Program-made: the position numbers and the translations under genes
In this document: one piece after another, positions 30,101 through 45,100 of the stretch
How positions within the stretch are numbered: position 1 is the first letter of the stretch
Layout: every line of letters starts with the position of its first letter
Assembly (NCBI RefSeq): GCF_048773025.1
Contig: NC_133544.1
Coordinates: forward strand, 67,671,501-67,735,500
Origin: Camelus bactrianus
Taxonomy: Eukaryota > Chordata > Mammalia > Artiodactyla > Camelidae
DNA length: 64,000 nucleotides
Direction: 5' to 3'
Notes under the pieces: generated by a model
What the model saw: only the letters and a program-made list of their open reading frames with translations
Databases searched by the model: none
What the model was told of the DNA's origin: nothing

Positions 30101-33100
30101 AAGTTACACAGCATGAGAGTGTGAAACCTAGATAAGCCTGACTGTAGATCCTATATTCTCAACAACTATACGTAGACTAATTACTATGAAAAGAGCTGGT
30201 GTTTCCATAAAAAATACAGTGTGTTTTAGGAGTTCAGAGAAGAAAGCACGGTGGCCTAAAGCAGTTGGTCTGGAAGAGAGCTCAGAAGGTTAACCTTCAA
30301 ACATGTAGAGTGGAGGGAAAGAGTAGTTAGGGAAGGAATGTTTAAGAAATGAACAGTCTACTGATTTGGAATTAAATCACACTGAGGTAATGGGAAGAGA
30401 GTGCTTAAATTTTTAAAAAGTAGTCAAATGATGCAAAGATATCACATAGTTAATCCAATCAAGAGGCTGTTCGTTGGAAAGATATCATGAAAAAGAGGAG
30501 ACTGGAGTTCGAAATTAAAGGAGGGATATTCCTACTCCTGTCCTAATATCCTGTTCTTATAGCTTTCACTTCCTTCCTCCCAAACTCATTTCTCTGACAT
30601 CCAGCTTTTTTCAGTTCCTCTCATTTACCACCAGCATAACTCTAAGCTTCACTTCTTTTTGTCCTCAAGCCTCTTTTCATGGTTTACATACCTCACTAAA
30701 TAATCTCACTCCTACTCATGGCTTCAGTTACTAGCTACAGATGTACAGACTACTCTCCTAAGTGGATGAAAAAATAAGACAAGAGTCGAAAGAAGTTATC
30801 ATAGGCCCCAGGGAAGCGAGTCCTAAGCATATGTATGTAAGCAGAGGGAAAAAAACAGTGAGAGGAAGAGAGCACTTTAAAATGGAGAGAGAAAAAGGAT
30901 CACCACTAGAACAGTCATGGAGTACATAAGGCAAGAGCACAGGCAGACCAGTTAGCCTCAAAGAGAGAGAGAAACTCTTAGAGCATGCTGATTCTGTCCC
31001 TGTGTCCTACAAATAGCATTCTGTTTGATGAAATAAATACTTGCTATCAGACTTTTATCCAATTGATAATAATTACTATTCAAACAACCCATAACCCTCC
31101 CCTACTTCTTTATTCCTTATACTTGGTTTGTTTTTCTCCTTGGTATGGACTACCATTTAATATGCTACATAATTCATCTGTTTATTGCTTCCTTCCCCAA
31201 CTAGAATGTAAGCTCCACAACAGCAGGAATTACTTTCCATTTTGTTCTCTGCTATATTCCCTATACAGTAGTACCCAGCAGGATAATAAATAACCAATAT
31301 TTGTTGAATGAGTGAAGTATATAAAATAGAGTGTATAAAAGTCATTGTTAAGAGTGAGGGTGTAAGAAAAAAAAAAAAAAGAAAAGTTTGACTGATAGCC
31401 TGAAAACTGTGGAGAAAACTGAGAACCATCCACAACAGACAGACCATAATGGACAGCAGGCAGGGAGAAGACCAGTGATACACTTATCACCAGAGCAGAG
31501 ATAAGGGATAGAAGGAAAACATGGTCATATTCTGGCTTCCTCTTTAGACTTTTGTGAAATATATGACAGTCTAAGTAAAAGCACTCCTTAACCATTTATT
31601 TGGTTCAGCACTACGTAAAGGAAACAATACATCAGTCAACACCACAACCCAGCATAATAAACCAACATGAAACAAAGCTTTGGCAACATACTGTTCTCTT
31701 GCTTCTGGATCCATCTTTTCATCATTCTTTTTAATCAAGTTCCAGAATTTTCTTAGTTTAGGTGTCTTTTTTAATTCTAATTCCAGTCGTGCCTGAAAGA
31801 GTGATATGAAATTAAATCACCAGTAATTACAAGGATAAAGATTAGATCAACTATTAGCCAGCCTTCTAATGTAGGGATACAGTATAGAATAACGGGATAA
31901 AACTGGAAAGCAACATGACAAAACCTGAAAACTAAGTAACTAGTAACTATATTTTTAAAAACTATTCAATTCTGACATGTTAATAGAAAACAATAAGACA
32001 AAAGAATCTACTGTTAAGATTTTAAGCTCCATAATACATTTTCTTTCTTATTTCTAAAATTAAAAACTTTAGTTTGAAAAAATAAGCATTAACATTTATG
32101 AGCATAGTCATTAAAATTCGAAAAATGAGTCTGAAACAATGAACATAAAACAGCTATCACAGCTAAACAAGGAAATGTCCACACTACCACATTCTTCCTT
32201 ATGGCACTCATCAGTTTTGAACTCAGTATTAATTATTTATATATGCCTGTTTTCACCCCCATCATTGGTACCTATGAATGAGCTTGCACATCTGGGTGTC
32301 TGCAAAACCACCCACGTGCATAAAATGCAATTCTGAATAAGATTATACTGAAATTTGAGAGTTTTAACTTTACTCTCTAAGATCTGTTAATTTGTCATTG
32401 CTACTGGTGCATATTATATAATGAGAATTAGATGAAAAAAAAAATGAAGTTGTTAATATTAAACATGATTCAGATCTTCTATAGCTGAATGTACATCCCA
32501 ATCAAGGGAAATAAAGAAGTCAAGTCTATTTAGTCTCATCCAAAGACATACATACAAATAACCATATTTTGCTAAATTAACTCCTTTTCTCATGAGCAAT
32601 AGATATTACCTTATTACACCTTATAATAATGAAATTAGGTGAAACATATATTAGTCTACACATAAAAACTTTAAAACTTAAAAAAAAACTACACCTATGA
32701 TTAGGTTAATGCACAGTAAATTAGGTAAATTTTGTAAGCAGGAAAGGGGATTTTTAGCTACCATTTTACATTCATACTAAAGCTACACAGTCTAAAACCA
32801 CATGTTCCATTTACAAATACACATAAACTTCTGAAATTAAATACTTACAGGCTGTAAGCCCATCCACATTGGGAGGGAGATGAGCTGCTGTACCTGACTT
32901 CGTATCAAGTCTACTTCCTGTTTAAAGCACGAAGAGAACAAGTTTATAAACACACAAGCATTTTAACCAAAGTCTTTACATAAGGAGCATACTGCCTTTT
33001 TAAGTGCTGGGAGGAAAACACACCATCAATACTTTCAAACTAGTGATATTTTATTATTAAAAAGCTCAATACTTTTTAAAAAAGACACAGCCAAGCCTCA

Positions 33101-36100
33101 TTACTTGAAGATTTCATATTCGTAGGTACCAATCCCTTCTTCAACTTGCAAAGATGCACTTGTAACCCAAATGCAATACTCCCGATGCTTTCACGGCCAT
33201 TCAGACAGTAGAGGGCAGAGGCAAATGTGAGTTGCTCAACACACACATTTCCCACTGAGCCTGAACAAGGTGATGCTCTGCCTTCTTGCTTCGGCTCTAG
33301 TATTGTACACAAGCATCCTTGATATGGTCTATTTAGTGCTACTTTTTCACACTTTTGTGTTTTCTCTTGGTGATTTTGCTACTTAAAATGGCCCCAAGCA
33401 CAGGGCTGAAGTGTTGTCCAGTGTTCCTAGGTGCAGGAAGGTTATGATATGCCTTACATAGAAAATACGTGTGTTAGATAAGGCTTGTTCAGACATAAGT
33501 TACAGCACTGTTGGCCATGAGTTCAATGTTAATGAATCAACAGTATACATTATTACATAAGGCAACTTTAAATAGAACTACACATAAAACAAGGCTATGG
33601 ATTAATCGGATGATGAAAATGTGACCAGAGACTTACAGGAACCTAACCCTGCGTTTTCCCTATGAGCAATGGTTCAGTTTTAGCTAATTTAGTGTTCACA
33701 GCCACTTTATAGAGCATAACTACCTCAGATAATAAGAATTGACAGTAAGCTGGAAAAAAATAAAGTATTTCAATAATAAGCTAGCTTTCAGGTTAATTAA
33801 ATTTACACCAAACTACTAAGACTAATTAAATCTTATTTTTGTTCAATTTCTGATAAGGAATCACATCCATTCACATCTGTTTAGTTTAATAAGTGTTTAA
33901 AAAATGAAAAAAAAAGCAAAAAAATTTAAAAGTAATACTGACATATTGTGAATTTTTTTTTTTTAATGCCTTTGCAGGATTTTTGTCAGGTAGCACATGG
34001 AAACAGATAACAAACATCCATCTACCAGCACTCAGTCCTCAGTGTAAGAAAAGAATCCCATGCATTCTTTTGCACGGGTCTAAATGCACTATAAATTCAG
34101 AAGCATCTATCTTTAAATAAGCAGGTATATGCCTTCATTTAATCACAGTAGAGAAGCAGAAATGAAATATTATTATAAATATTTATTTTTTAGAAATCTT
34201 ATGAAGAATGAAAAACTTGTCATACACAACCCAAGAGATTTTCAAAGATCATATAACCACCCCTCATCAGTCAACTCAAAACATAACACTCTGTTCAAAT
34301 TCAGAGACATATAAACAAACAAAACAACAACAACATAACTCTCCAGCTGACCTACTAGCTTAGGCATGAAGTACGACTGAAAAGTAATGAAACTATGTTT
34401 TTGTGTATAGACTACAACACAGATCTCATTACTCAACGTGCATATTAACACTCTTCGCCACTCTACATTTGGAGAATTTCAGTTCATATTATCATTTTAC
34501 TTAGAGGCTAGATAGAAAAAAGAAGAGATTAAGTCTAAATCTATTAAAAAGCAAACAGATCTTATAAAATGATTTCACTCTGAAGGGGCTGAAATCAGGC
34601 CATTAGCATTATCCTCATTCCTCATGAGTATGGATGAAGAGCTGGCTATAGGGGTAACCTCATCTATATTCAACTCAAAAGAACAAGAAAACTTGAACAT
34701 TTCCCCAAAAGATAAAGTAAAATTACCAAACTATTGAAGCAATGATCAAGAAAAAGCAGTAGGACTGTCTGTTCATGGAGTGAAAATTCACCATCGGTTT
34801 CAGCTAATGCCGCTTTCAATATACACTTGAAAAAGAATGGGAAGTGGTCTGGCTTCTTCTTAAAAGTCTGGAATGAGAAAGAATAAAAATGCATTTTGAA
34901 ATGACTTGCTCACCGCTTTTTCGCCTTTAAACAACACTGGCAGACTTTCTAGGAGTCTGTTAACAAAACCTACTACATTACAAAAAGATTATTTGCTTAC
35001 TTATAATTAACAGCAAAATATAGCAGGTCAAATATAGGTTTCTGGCAGGACTATGTGAGAGTTGCAGAAACCTTCAGCAAATAAAATAATGGCTTTAATT
35101 CCTTTATTTTTTCTTTAAGGATTATGCTGGTAATTAGTTCAGGTTTTGTTTTCTTATTAAAGATCTGAAGTATTCAAATTCTTCTAATTTAAATAAAAGA
35201 AAAAACATCTTTAGCAAAAACTATACTTTTCCCACTCTAATTAATCTCAAGGACAGCCTTGAGATTTCCTTTATATTATCTCCTTACCCGTAACATGTAA
35301 ATAATGTAAAAATAAAAAAGATAAATAATGTAAATATATTCAAGCCTCTCTTTGATCCACCTCCCCACATAGTTCCTTTCTGTTACCTCTCTCATCCTTC
35401 ATAGACAAGCGCTCCAAATGTGTGGTCTACAGTAGCTGTTTTCACTCACTTCTGTGAAACAGGCTTCTGCCCACAGCGCTGCCCTGAAGCTGTACGGCGA
35501 TCAAGTCCAATGGACTCTTACCAACCGTCAACTCCTTTTCAATGTGTTGAAAGCACCACTTCCTCTGTCACTTTACAGGCAGTGTTTCTAGGGTTCCAGC
35601 CCCATTCTTCTCCCCCTTCCATATTTCAACTGCCAAAAGCTAATGATTCCAAATATACATCTTCACTCCATACTTCTCTCCTTAGCTCTAGGTCCTTAGA
35701 TTCCTTTGTCCACTAGACAATTTCTTCTAGACATTCAAAAGCAATTTAAACTCGGTAAGTCTAAAACTCAATTCAACAATTTTGTACCCTCCAAAGTATT
35801 CCTCAACCCTCTTTCTATCTATCTCGATAAATGGCACTCTCACCTTTTACATTTGGTGGCCCAAGCCTGGAAGGTTACTGAAAATAATGCCCTTCCCTAA
35901 GTTACTTCAATCATCAAATCCAAGCAATTCTACTTTCCAAATCTGTGTGTAACCTCTTTTCTTAATCTGTATTGTCATTTCTCTATTTCAAGCTGTAATC
36001 ACCAAAGTGGTCTTTATAACGTGCAAGCTGATCAGGTCATTCTCTGGCTTCACTTTCTCTTCCTATAGTAGTTTGAAGGAACTTCAGGAAATCCCTAAGA

Positions 36101-39100
36101 TGGCTCAATAAGACACAAGGCCTTTAGTTTCCTTTGGGCTCTAAACTGCCATAAGATGGTAGTCACATAATGAATATTTGAGTGAAGTGTCAATGGTTTT
36201 ATCTTAAAGAATGTAAAACCTTTTCATTTTGGAGACTGTCCCCTCAAAAGAGATGAGAAGCATCCATGCCTTTCCTTCATGACTGGAGGGGAAAAAACTC
36301 TTTTGATGAGCTGACCATTTCACGGTGGCCAGAGAAAAACCTAGATTTTGGTCCTCTATTAGCTGACCAAGGCTCTATTATACCAACACAAAGAGAAAAT
36401 GTCAGTCCACTAGAAATTTCAAAAAGGGAAAACAGATCCCACATCAGAGGCAAAGAGAGAACTGAAATTACAATAAAAGCATCTCTCTTGACATTGGAAA
36501 CACAACTTTATTCATCTAAAACTATAAATACACACACCTTGCTGTGAAACAAGGCATTCATTCGAGCATTACTATTTGTGCAACTTAACACAAATTTTAC
36601 TTTATCTGATGTAAAAGTCTTTATAATCCATGCCATTCTTTGTTTCAAGCACAAAGCAGAAAAACAACTCCACATTCATAATTTTTAAATTCACAATAAA
36701 TTAGTTTAAAGGAAGTATTGAAACTGAAAGAAATCTAATACTATTTTCATACATCCATTCTTTTTCTCAACATTTATTTTATTATTGGATAAAGTCTGCT
36801 CTAGAAACATTATTTATTATCGATAAAAAGTTTGCAACTTTGTAATGGCTTAAGCGGGCACAGTAGGAAAGCTGTGAAGTAATTTAAATCTGTTACCTCC
36901 CAAGCTGGGACATTTTCTCTGAACTTCTCATTCACCATACAGCAGATTGACATTAAATAGGCCTTGCTGGACACTTCTGGAGAATAATTCATCCAGAGGT
37001 AATTTTCAAGATACTGGCTATGAAGAATAAAAAGGCATAGAATATTTGATTAGTTATTACCACCTCATTATAATATACCACTCCCCTGAAAAAGCCTAAC
37101 TTACAACTTTCTGAAAACATTTTGGAAATCTGTATTTGTACTTTTGGGAATCCTTTACAAATTTACCTATAATATCGGTCAGTGCTACCTACTGCAAATG
37201 TATATAGCAAATGTGGCTTTGGTGAATGAGAGCCTTATACTTTCAAGTAAGAAGATGTCAAAGGTGTCTAACATACATAATTATCACCATTAGAACACTG
37301 GATATTCCCTCATCTAAGGCTCTTCATGGAGTTAAAAATAAAAATATCTGACAAATACCAACTCTGAAACAAAATGATATGATGGGCAGCTTCACAGATA
37401 AATGTATCTGAGAAATTAACACGAACTCTTATCAGGATCAAATGATTTCAAGAAACTAAGACAGAGACTTAACAATCAAAAAAAGGCTTTGTTACTTAGT
37501 TTACAAGGTATTCAACATAAACCAATTTTCTATGTAACTGGCATTTCCCCTTCAAGATGTCAAAACTCTTATTTTAAAACTTTGGTGAAAAATATTCCTA
37601 AACAAAATAAATATTTCTGATTTCCAAAACAAAGCTTAGCCATTTCTTATTCAGAGTAGTAGAAACATCAATTACCTTACTAGGCTATAAAATACTCTGA
37701 AGCACTAATGCAAAAAACCAGAACTTTTTGATCCTATTTTAAATCACCACACATGCATAACTTTTCAAACATTTATACATGCATGTACACTGAGGTAAGG
37801 TGTATCTGCTATAGCATATAATTTTTCTACTTCCTCTTACGCTTCAAAGGTCTGCTCATGTTGGTATTTCCCTGGGTCTATCTTTAGCAATCCCTCTTGT
37901 TTAATTTGCAAGAGCCTAGGAAACTGGTAAATAGTATTTTATCCAAAATGATAGTCAAATGGCTCCAAGTTAGAGACTATTCTTTCATAAATAAAAGGCA
38001 TGAAACTTCGTATCATTCCTTTCTTATAAGCTTAATTTCCTTTTCCCTGGATTATGTCCTTTAAGACCTTCTGTTAGTAAGCCTGTTAGTATGAATCTAT
38101 CTGAAATCTCTTTATTTCATGAAAGTTTAGCTGGTGATAGAATTCTTTCTAAATTGATATTTCTACTTTTCTATGTATTAGTCTCATTCTACACTCTTTT
38201 ATTACACTTGAGAAGTCTACAGTCAATTTGTTCTTCTTTGAGTAATCTTTTTTCTCCAGCAGATTTTAACATCTTCACTCTGTCTTTGTTGTTCTGTTCA
38301 CAATTTGCTATACTTTCTGAATCTAAAAGACTCATGCTTCAACTGTAGAAAATTATTAACCATCATTTATTCTAAATTGTCACTTCTTCATTCTTTCTAA
38401 ATCTCTTCTGAAATTCCTAATGGACTTTCTCATCCTAGCCTCCATATCTTTTAATTGCCTTATACATTCTCCATCTCTATTTCTCTTTGCTATTATTTGT
38501 TAATTTCCTGTTATAAATCCCGATTCACTAATTTCCTCTTTAGCTGTGTCTAACCTACTATTTAATTTGTCCACTGAGTTTTTAATTTGAATTATTTTTA
38601 TTTCCATTTTTCACCAAACCTTTCCACTTTTAGTGTCTTATTCCTTGTTCACAGATTCTATTTCTTCTTTTATACTTATAATAATTCTAAATATAATGAT
38701 TTGACAGTATATCAATTATTTGATTATCTGGGGTTTTCTGGCAGAAGAAGGTATCTGATTCTATTCTTTGTTATTTCAACTGAATCTTGCTTTAATGTGC
38801 TTTGTAATTTGGGAATTTGAATTCACTTTTACCAGGGTCTTACCTGTAGGAATTTTTTTGCAGTATGGTTGGAACACATACGCTTTCAGAGTATCTTTAT
38901 ATTTGTGTCTGCCAGATGCCCCAGGGATATTACTGGCTTGCCACAGTTTTTAACAGCAATATTTTGGGTATTATCGGACTACATAGCAAATTCTAAATCT
39001 ATTGTTTACATTTTTCAGATGAGGACTCTGAGAATATGAGAGTCAATGATTTGCTCAAGATGATGCAGTATCTCCACGATATACAGATGATACAGACCTA

Positions 39101-42100
39101 ACTCCAACTACATCTCTTTAATCCAGACTTAAGGACTGTTCAATAATTCCCTGATCCTATTTTGGCAATTGCAGCAAATACAATTATATAACATGTCCTT
39201 CTGAGTTTCATCAAAGACTCAATTCAGACTCTAGCAAGAGACCATCAATTATCTCTACTACTAACTTTAGACTCATTATATCTGGAGACTTGCACAGAAA
39301 AAAGTGGCATTCTCACCCAGAAATCACATAAAAGCTCCTGGAAGGTAACAATCTGCCTTTTCAGTTATTAAAAATCTTCCACTGTCATTGGTGCCTTCAA
39401 CCTATTCTGTTGCTTACCCCTTCAGTTCCCACAATTCTCTTGGTATCTGATATTTGCCAGGACTACAGAATTCTGGTTTTATCCTAATTGTGTATCAGCA
39501 TCCTCTTGATTTTTAATCTTCTTGAAAGATGGCATAATATGGTAAAAGGACACATTAATCTAAGGGCCGGATGCATCCAATTTCTAGCCCGTGTTCTCCT
39601 CTATAAAGTAAGGAAGGTCTTACTGGGATTATTGTGAGGATTAAATGAGATCATGTATTCAATAACATAGTTCTTAGAATAGAGTAGGCACTCCATTTAC
39701 AAGTTAATTCATAACTATAAACCTCTATTTCTCTCTGTAAAAATAATAAGAACACTTACTTCATGCTATTTTTTGTGAGGATCAAATCAATGTATGTAGG
39801 GAGTAAGCAGGTGTTAAAGAGAGACTGACTTTGACACAGAAAAGACCTCAAGGGAGTGCGAAGAAGCAGAAAAACCATGAACTTTGGCATCAGATGTTGG
39901 CATCCCAGGTCTGTCAATTACTTAAACGCATTATCTTGAACAAATTACTTAACTGCCCTGATGTGTTTTTTCTTTCACTGAATGGAAAGTATAATACTGA
40001 CTTCGCAGGGTTGCTGTAAGTGCTCTGTATGCAAAATGTTTAACGCTGTGCCTAGCACAACGTTCAATACATGGCAAATATTACTATTATCAGTAACAAC
40101 CTTGGCTTTTATTTCCAGCCTACTGGCCACATCTGGTTGTAATATAATCTAAATCATAATCTAAAAATTATATATTCTTTTCTGTCTAAAATATTTGTAA
40201 GTGGCTTAGCTCAGAACAAGGCTGCCTTGGTATTAACAAGTTACTTTTGAAGGAAAAAAATGGCTATAGAACACACTCCAATTTACTCCCAATGATCACT
40301 AGAGGAACCAGAGTTCAGAAATTGCTCAGCACACACCACCTTAATTAGTGAGAAACAACTCAAAATACAGTTACACTGACAATGGAGCATCAACTTTGAA
40401 AACAAAGGATATCACACACATATTCCAAAATAAGCCAATCACAAAAACATAAATCTTCAAAAATTTATAATTAATTTCTTATGCACTCACAGAAAGGTAC
40501 AGAAAACTTAGCCAAAAGTTAATCATTCTGTCATCTTTAACTTTATCAAAGAAAAGTCTTTAACTCACCTGAATTCCAAGAGCATTATCTTTCTGATGGC
40601 AAATCTAAAAATATGAAAATAAATAATAAAAATATGTAAATAGAGAATATACACATTTCTCAGTTACTAATGCAGATATATTCTGGAATCTTGTTTTAAT
40701 ATTGACTCGTATGTCCGAATGATCATATTTATTTATGCACTGAAGGCAGTGAGTTTTGCTTTTAAAAATTGCTGTTTATATTTTGTTTCAGGATAGTTGA
40801 TTTTGTTTCAAAAAATTATCTAAGAACAGTTACTTATATCTCACTCATATAACAAACACAATCAGCACCATGACATACAAGGATATAACACACTGATTAA
40901 TAAGCCATATAATTTTAATCAAAACACAAATGTTCATCAGTATTCATAATACTGGATCACAACTGCCCAGAGCTAGCCTGTCTCAATTTCCTAAGCACTG
41001 ACTAACATTCTTTCATGTAATATTGAAATGAAAACATTCTGCTGAAATCATGCCTTCCTATAAACTTGCATCTATATCACAAACATGGGAATCAGATGTT
41101 TCCAACGTTTTGCAGTCTTGACACTAAGTCTAAAATATTAGAAAATTGTGGAGGGAATATCAGATAACTTTTGATATACTTTAAAAAATAGAAGTGTTTT
41201 GTTTTATATGGAAAAATGATATGGCAGGTACAGGGTATCCCTCTAAAGGTAGGTTCAAATGTCCACTAATTTAGTTTTATCATTTTATATATTAGACATA
41301 AAGTAGCCAGACCAGAACACTGCCACTGGAATATTATCCTCCAGCTTTCAAAATTAAATGTGTATGCATTATAAATTTATAGTACCCCAAGAGACCATTA
41401 CCCTGTCAAAATCCTATTCCACTCAATTCTGATCTCTTAAATAGTTTCACTGAGCAAGTAACGTCACAAAACTTTAGTGAGAATGAAATGGAAGGTTTTA
41501 ACTGTGGAACAGCACAAAGGTAGAACACTGCCAAGGCACTGGCTTCTGTAATCAGCCAGGCCACTGAGAGGACACAACAGCTTGTGTGGCGCACTCTAGA
41601 TCTCCAGCTGCAGGCATATCACTTTAAATGCATGTTGTGCAACAGAATTCAGGGCCCACTGTGCAAACACCTGCACACTTAATTTCTTCAGCCACAAATA
41701 GGAGGTCATTGATGAAAGGAAGATCTTGGCTCACAAGATAGATCAATATACTGGTCATAATTCAGTGCCATCTTGGCAACACCTTTAAACGTTCTGGGAC
41801 CTAGTTTCTTCATGTACAGAAAAGGTGCAGTGGCCAATTTTTTTTTTTAATGACCTGACAAGTGAAAAATCAGTTTTGATAGGTCAAGATAGAGCAAAAA
41901 CACTCTGAAAAACACTCAGCTTCTCTTCTAGCAGTCTTGGTGGTATTCATTAAATTTGGGGTTTTATGCTTCTGTCATTAAATGTATATATATATATAAA
42001 ATATAAAAATGGGTCTAGGGACTAGACATCATGCCAGAAAACTTTTAAAGATAAGGATGAAAAATTACAAGTAATAATGACAAACATAAAGGATTTGGGG

Positions 42101-45100
42101 ACAGTTATTTTATTAAGTTACCAATATTTACTGAGAGCATGCTTTATAAAGCCTGATTCTGTCAAGGGTTTAATTTTCATTTCATTAAATCCACTCAAAG
42201 CTGGATAATTCATGTACAATAAATTGGCTCTATTAACTGTATCTTAACTAGATCATTACATCTGACTTTAAAAAAAGAGTGGTAGGGACATGCAAAAGGG
42301 AGTTTCTTTGCTGCTAGAACTGTCCTCTGCCTCCTCTCTTGGGATATGGTTGTATGAAAACATGAGGTCTGGAGCTGTGGCAGCCCCTTTGCAACCACAC
42401 AGGGAAAGTAAAAAATTTTGTTAAAAGGCTGACAAGGTCCATGATGTTATGAATTTCTGAACTAGCTACTTCCAGATTTATTGTTAAATAGATGATTAAA
42501 AAATCAAATAACAGTGAACAAAGGAAGTCAGCCACAGAAGAGTACATGTCATGTGATTCCATTTATATAGTTTAAAACCAAGCAGAATTAAGCTCCAGGG
42601 TTCATGTTTGCATACTTAGATACTAAAATGGTGAAGCAAAGTGGCAAACAAGGGCTTCTGGGAAGCTGACAATGTTGGCTCTTTTTTTTTTTTTTTAACC
42701 TCACTGGTGGTAATTCAGAAGGCTATATACACATTTCCATACATTTTATGACTTTTCTGTATCATTTCACAGAAAAGGGGCCTAAACATTTTTAATAAAA
42801 AGAAATATAAACACTGACAAAAGTAAATTGCTCTATATAAGTCACCCCCTTTTTCCAGTATAAAAATCACCTGGATGGAGTCACAACAGGATTAACAATC
42901 ATACCAAAGTGTGCAGGTTAAGAGAGTCCTAACGGGGAATGAACCCTGTCCTGTTTAAGAACAGAGTATTGGATAAGAGCCAGAAAACAAGGAAAGAGCC
43001 AGAGAACAAGTTAGAGGCTGGGCAATAAAAAGAGGATAACAGGGACTAGCACAGGGTAGTTGTGAGGATAAATGCACTACTATGTACAAGGTGCTGAGAA
43101 TGGAATCTGGCACACAATTAGCACTCAAGAAATGACACTGTTATTTTTAATATTTAAAAATCAAACAGATAAAAATACATTAAGACAAGCTTGCCAAATT
43201 TGATAACGGTAAGGATGGCAAATATGAATACACCACATATTGCATGGGGATTGGGCAATGTGGTATTTTAAAATCTATCTAATTTTGAGATCATAGAAGT
43301 GATCATTTATACCATAAGAATATGATAACTTATTGATTTAATTCCCAGATGCCTCCCAGGAAAATAGGAATGATGTTAAAAAAAAATGTATATTTTAAGA
43401 ACTTTAATGTATAACATTAAGAGTGCCTTATGGCTACAAACTGCCTATTCTGATAGCCTACAAACAAGTTAATGAATCTTACATCAAGCCATTTCCTGTG
43501 AACGAGCATATAACAGAGCAAAACGGCTTCCACAAGGCACTAGTCTAAAAAACAGTTATTCAAATTTTTAAATATATACTACAGTTTATGTGTTATACAA
43601 GTGCATTTAACTTTTGAACTTTGAAATTTGGGGACAGGATGCAATCAGTTCACTTTTATTCAAGTATTCAAAAATGTGTACAAGACGAGGAAATGGCTGT
43701 AAAGAGTGCAATGATAAATCTTAGGGAGCCCAGCCAGTGACTGCTAATTGTTTCAGTAATTAAAAGATAATTTAGCCAAGTTCATATAACTTAAAAAACA
43801 ACCATTGGCAGCTTTTAGTTGTTAATTATATAAAGGTTATCTTCAAGGAAGCAATGTTAATAGCAAAGGCCTAAATAAAAAACAAACAAACAAACAAAAT
43901 ATCAACAACAAAACCCCAAGAAATCCACTGAAGTGTAAGGAGGGAAAGCCTGTTCTGAAAAGAGGCAGAGAGCTAGTTCCGAAGGTTCAAGGTAATTTCC
44001 AGATTGGTATATCCTTAAGATGTGACAAAAAAGGAGCCTAAAACTTGTCTACCCACATCTTCAGTTCAGTTTCCTCAGGCAGTTTCAGCCATACTCACCC
44101 TCAGACCAAGTCATGTTACATATCTGCTCAAGTGTCTATCTTCAGAGAGGATCCTTGCCTGATCATTCAGTCTAAAGCAGCAGTCCTTGTTGCTGTACCC
44201 TAACCACACTTTAATTCATAGCATTGACATTACGTATCTGTATATACTTCGTCTGTCTAGATAAGAATTAGAACAAAAGCTCCTTGAGTAGGGATTTTAT
44301 CTGCTATGTTCACTGATGCACCCCTGGCATTGAAATGGTGGTTGATACAAAGTAGGCTCAACCCAGTCCTCTCTTCAGAGCTCTACACCTAGATACCCAA
44401 ATGCTTATTCTACACCTCCCTCTGCATGGCTCTTCAGTAGCTAGAATTCAGCATTTCCAAAAGCAACTAATGATCTACACCCAATTCTACCTCCAACAAC
44501 AGCAGAAATTAGTAATGGCACCACTAATCACCTGGCAACCTTTGCCAAAAACTTTGGAGTCGTCCTTGATTCCTCTGTTCCCACACTCACCACATCCAAC
44601 TACCAACCATCTTGTCACTTCTCTCTCAGATTGGTAACTCCTCTCTATCTCAACTTTCTATGCTACTCTAAGCCATCATTTTCTTGAATCTGACTACAAC
44701 AATATTCACCTAATTTCCTGCCTCTTTCCCTCTCCAAAATTTTAAAATATCACCCTCATGCTTCCAACACCACTAATTTCCAATCGCTCTTCAAGTTAAA
44801 AAAAAAATCCTTAACATGGTCTCCTCCCTACTTCTACAGGCTCAAGAATAAATCAGTAAAACAAAATGACTAGCCTCATATTTTGACACTGCCTTGCAGT
44901 TGCCTTCACAGTATTTAGTAAAATTTACCTCCTAAGACTCAAACACATGCAAAAAAATTTACCTCCTAAGACTAAAATACAAGAAAAAAAAAATCTGAGA
45001 TTTTACAAGGTTTATGACAGTCATAACATAAATGTTTCTATTTCATATCAAAATGATTAGTCAATTACCTTTTAAAATACCCACTGGATATATATGTCTA

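Larger units (their letters stand above)
29321..31691 (-). other. AQR: AQR intron 8
   Basis: Contains a MIR (29955-30180) and L2 pieces (30560-30760, 31090-31318), then an A run at 31368-31382. 29321-29950 and 30180-30560 show nothing; the 108- and 121-aa minus ORFs at 31157-31595 overlap L2 and look like chance. Confidence 0.8.
37018..40568 (-). other. AQR: AQR intron 4
   Basis: Contains an L1/HAL1-like antisense stretch (38070-38960) and MIR pieces (38990-39130, 39570-39700, 39870-40100). 37018-38065 and 40101-40568 show nothing. Confidence 0.8.

Noticed and set aside
31157-31595. Overlapping minus ORFs of 108 and 121 aa
   Set aside because: They are the antisense of an L2 3' end and an A run; Phe/Tyr/Ser-rich chance frames.
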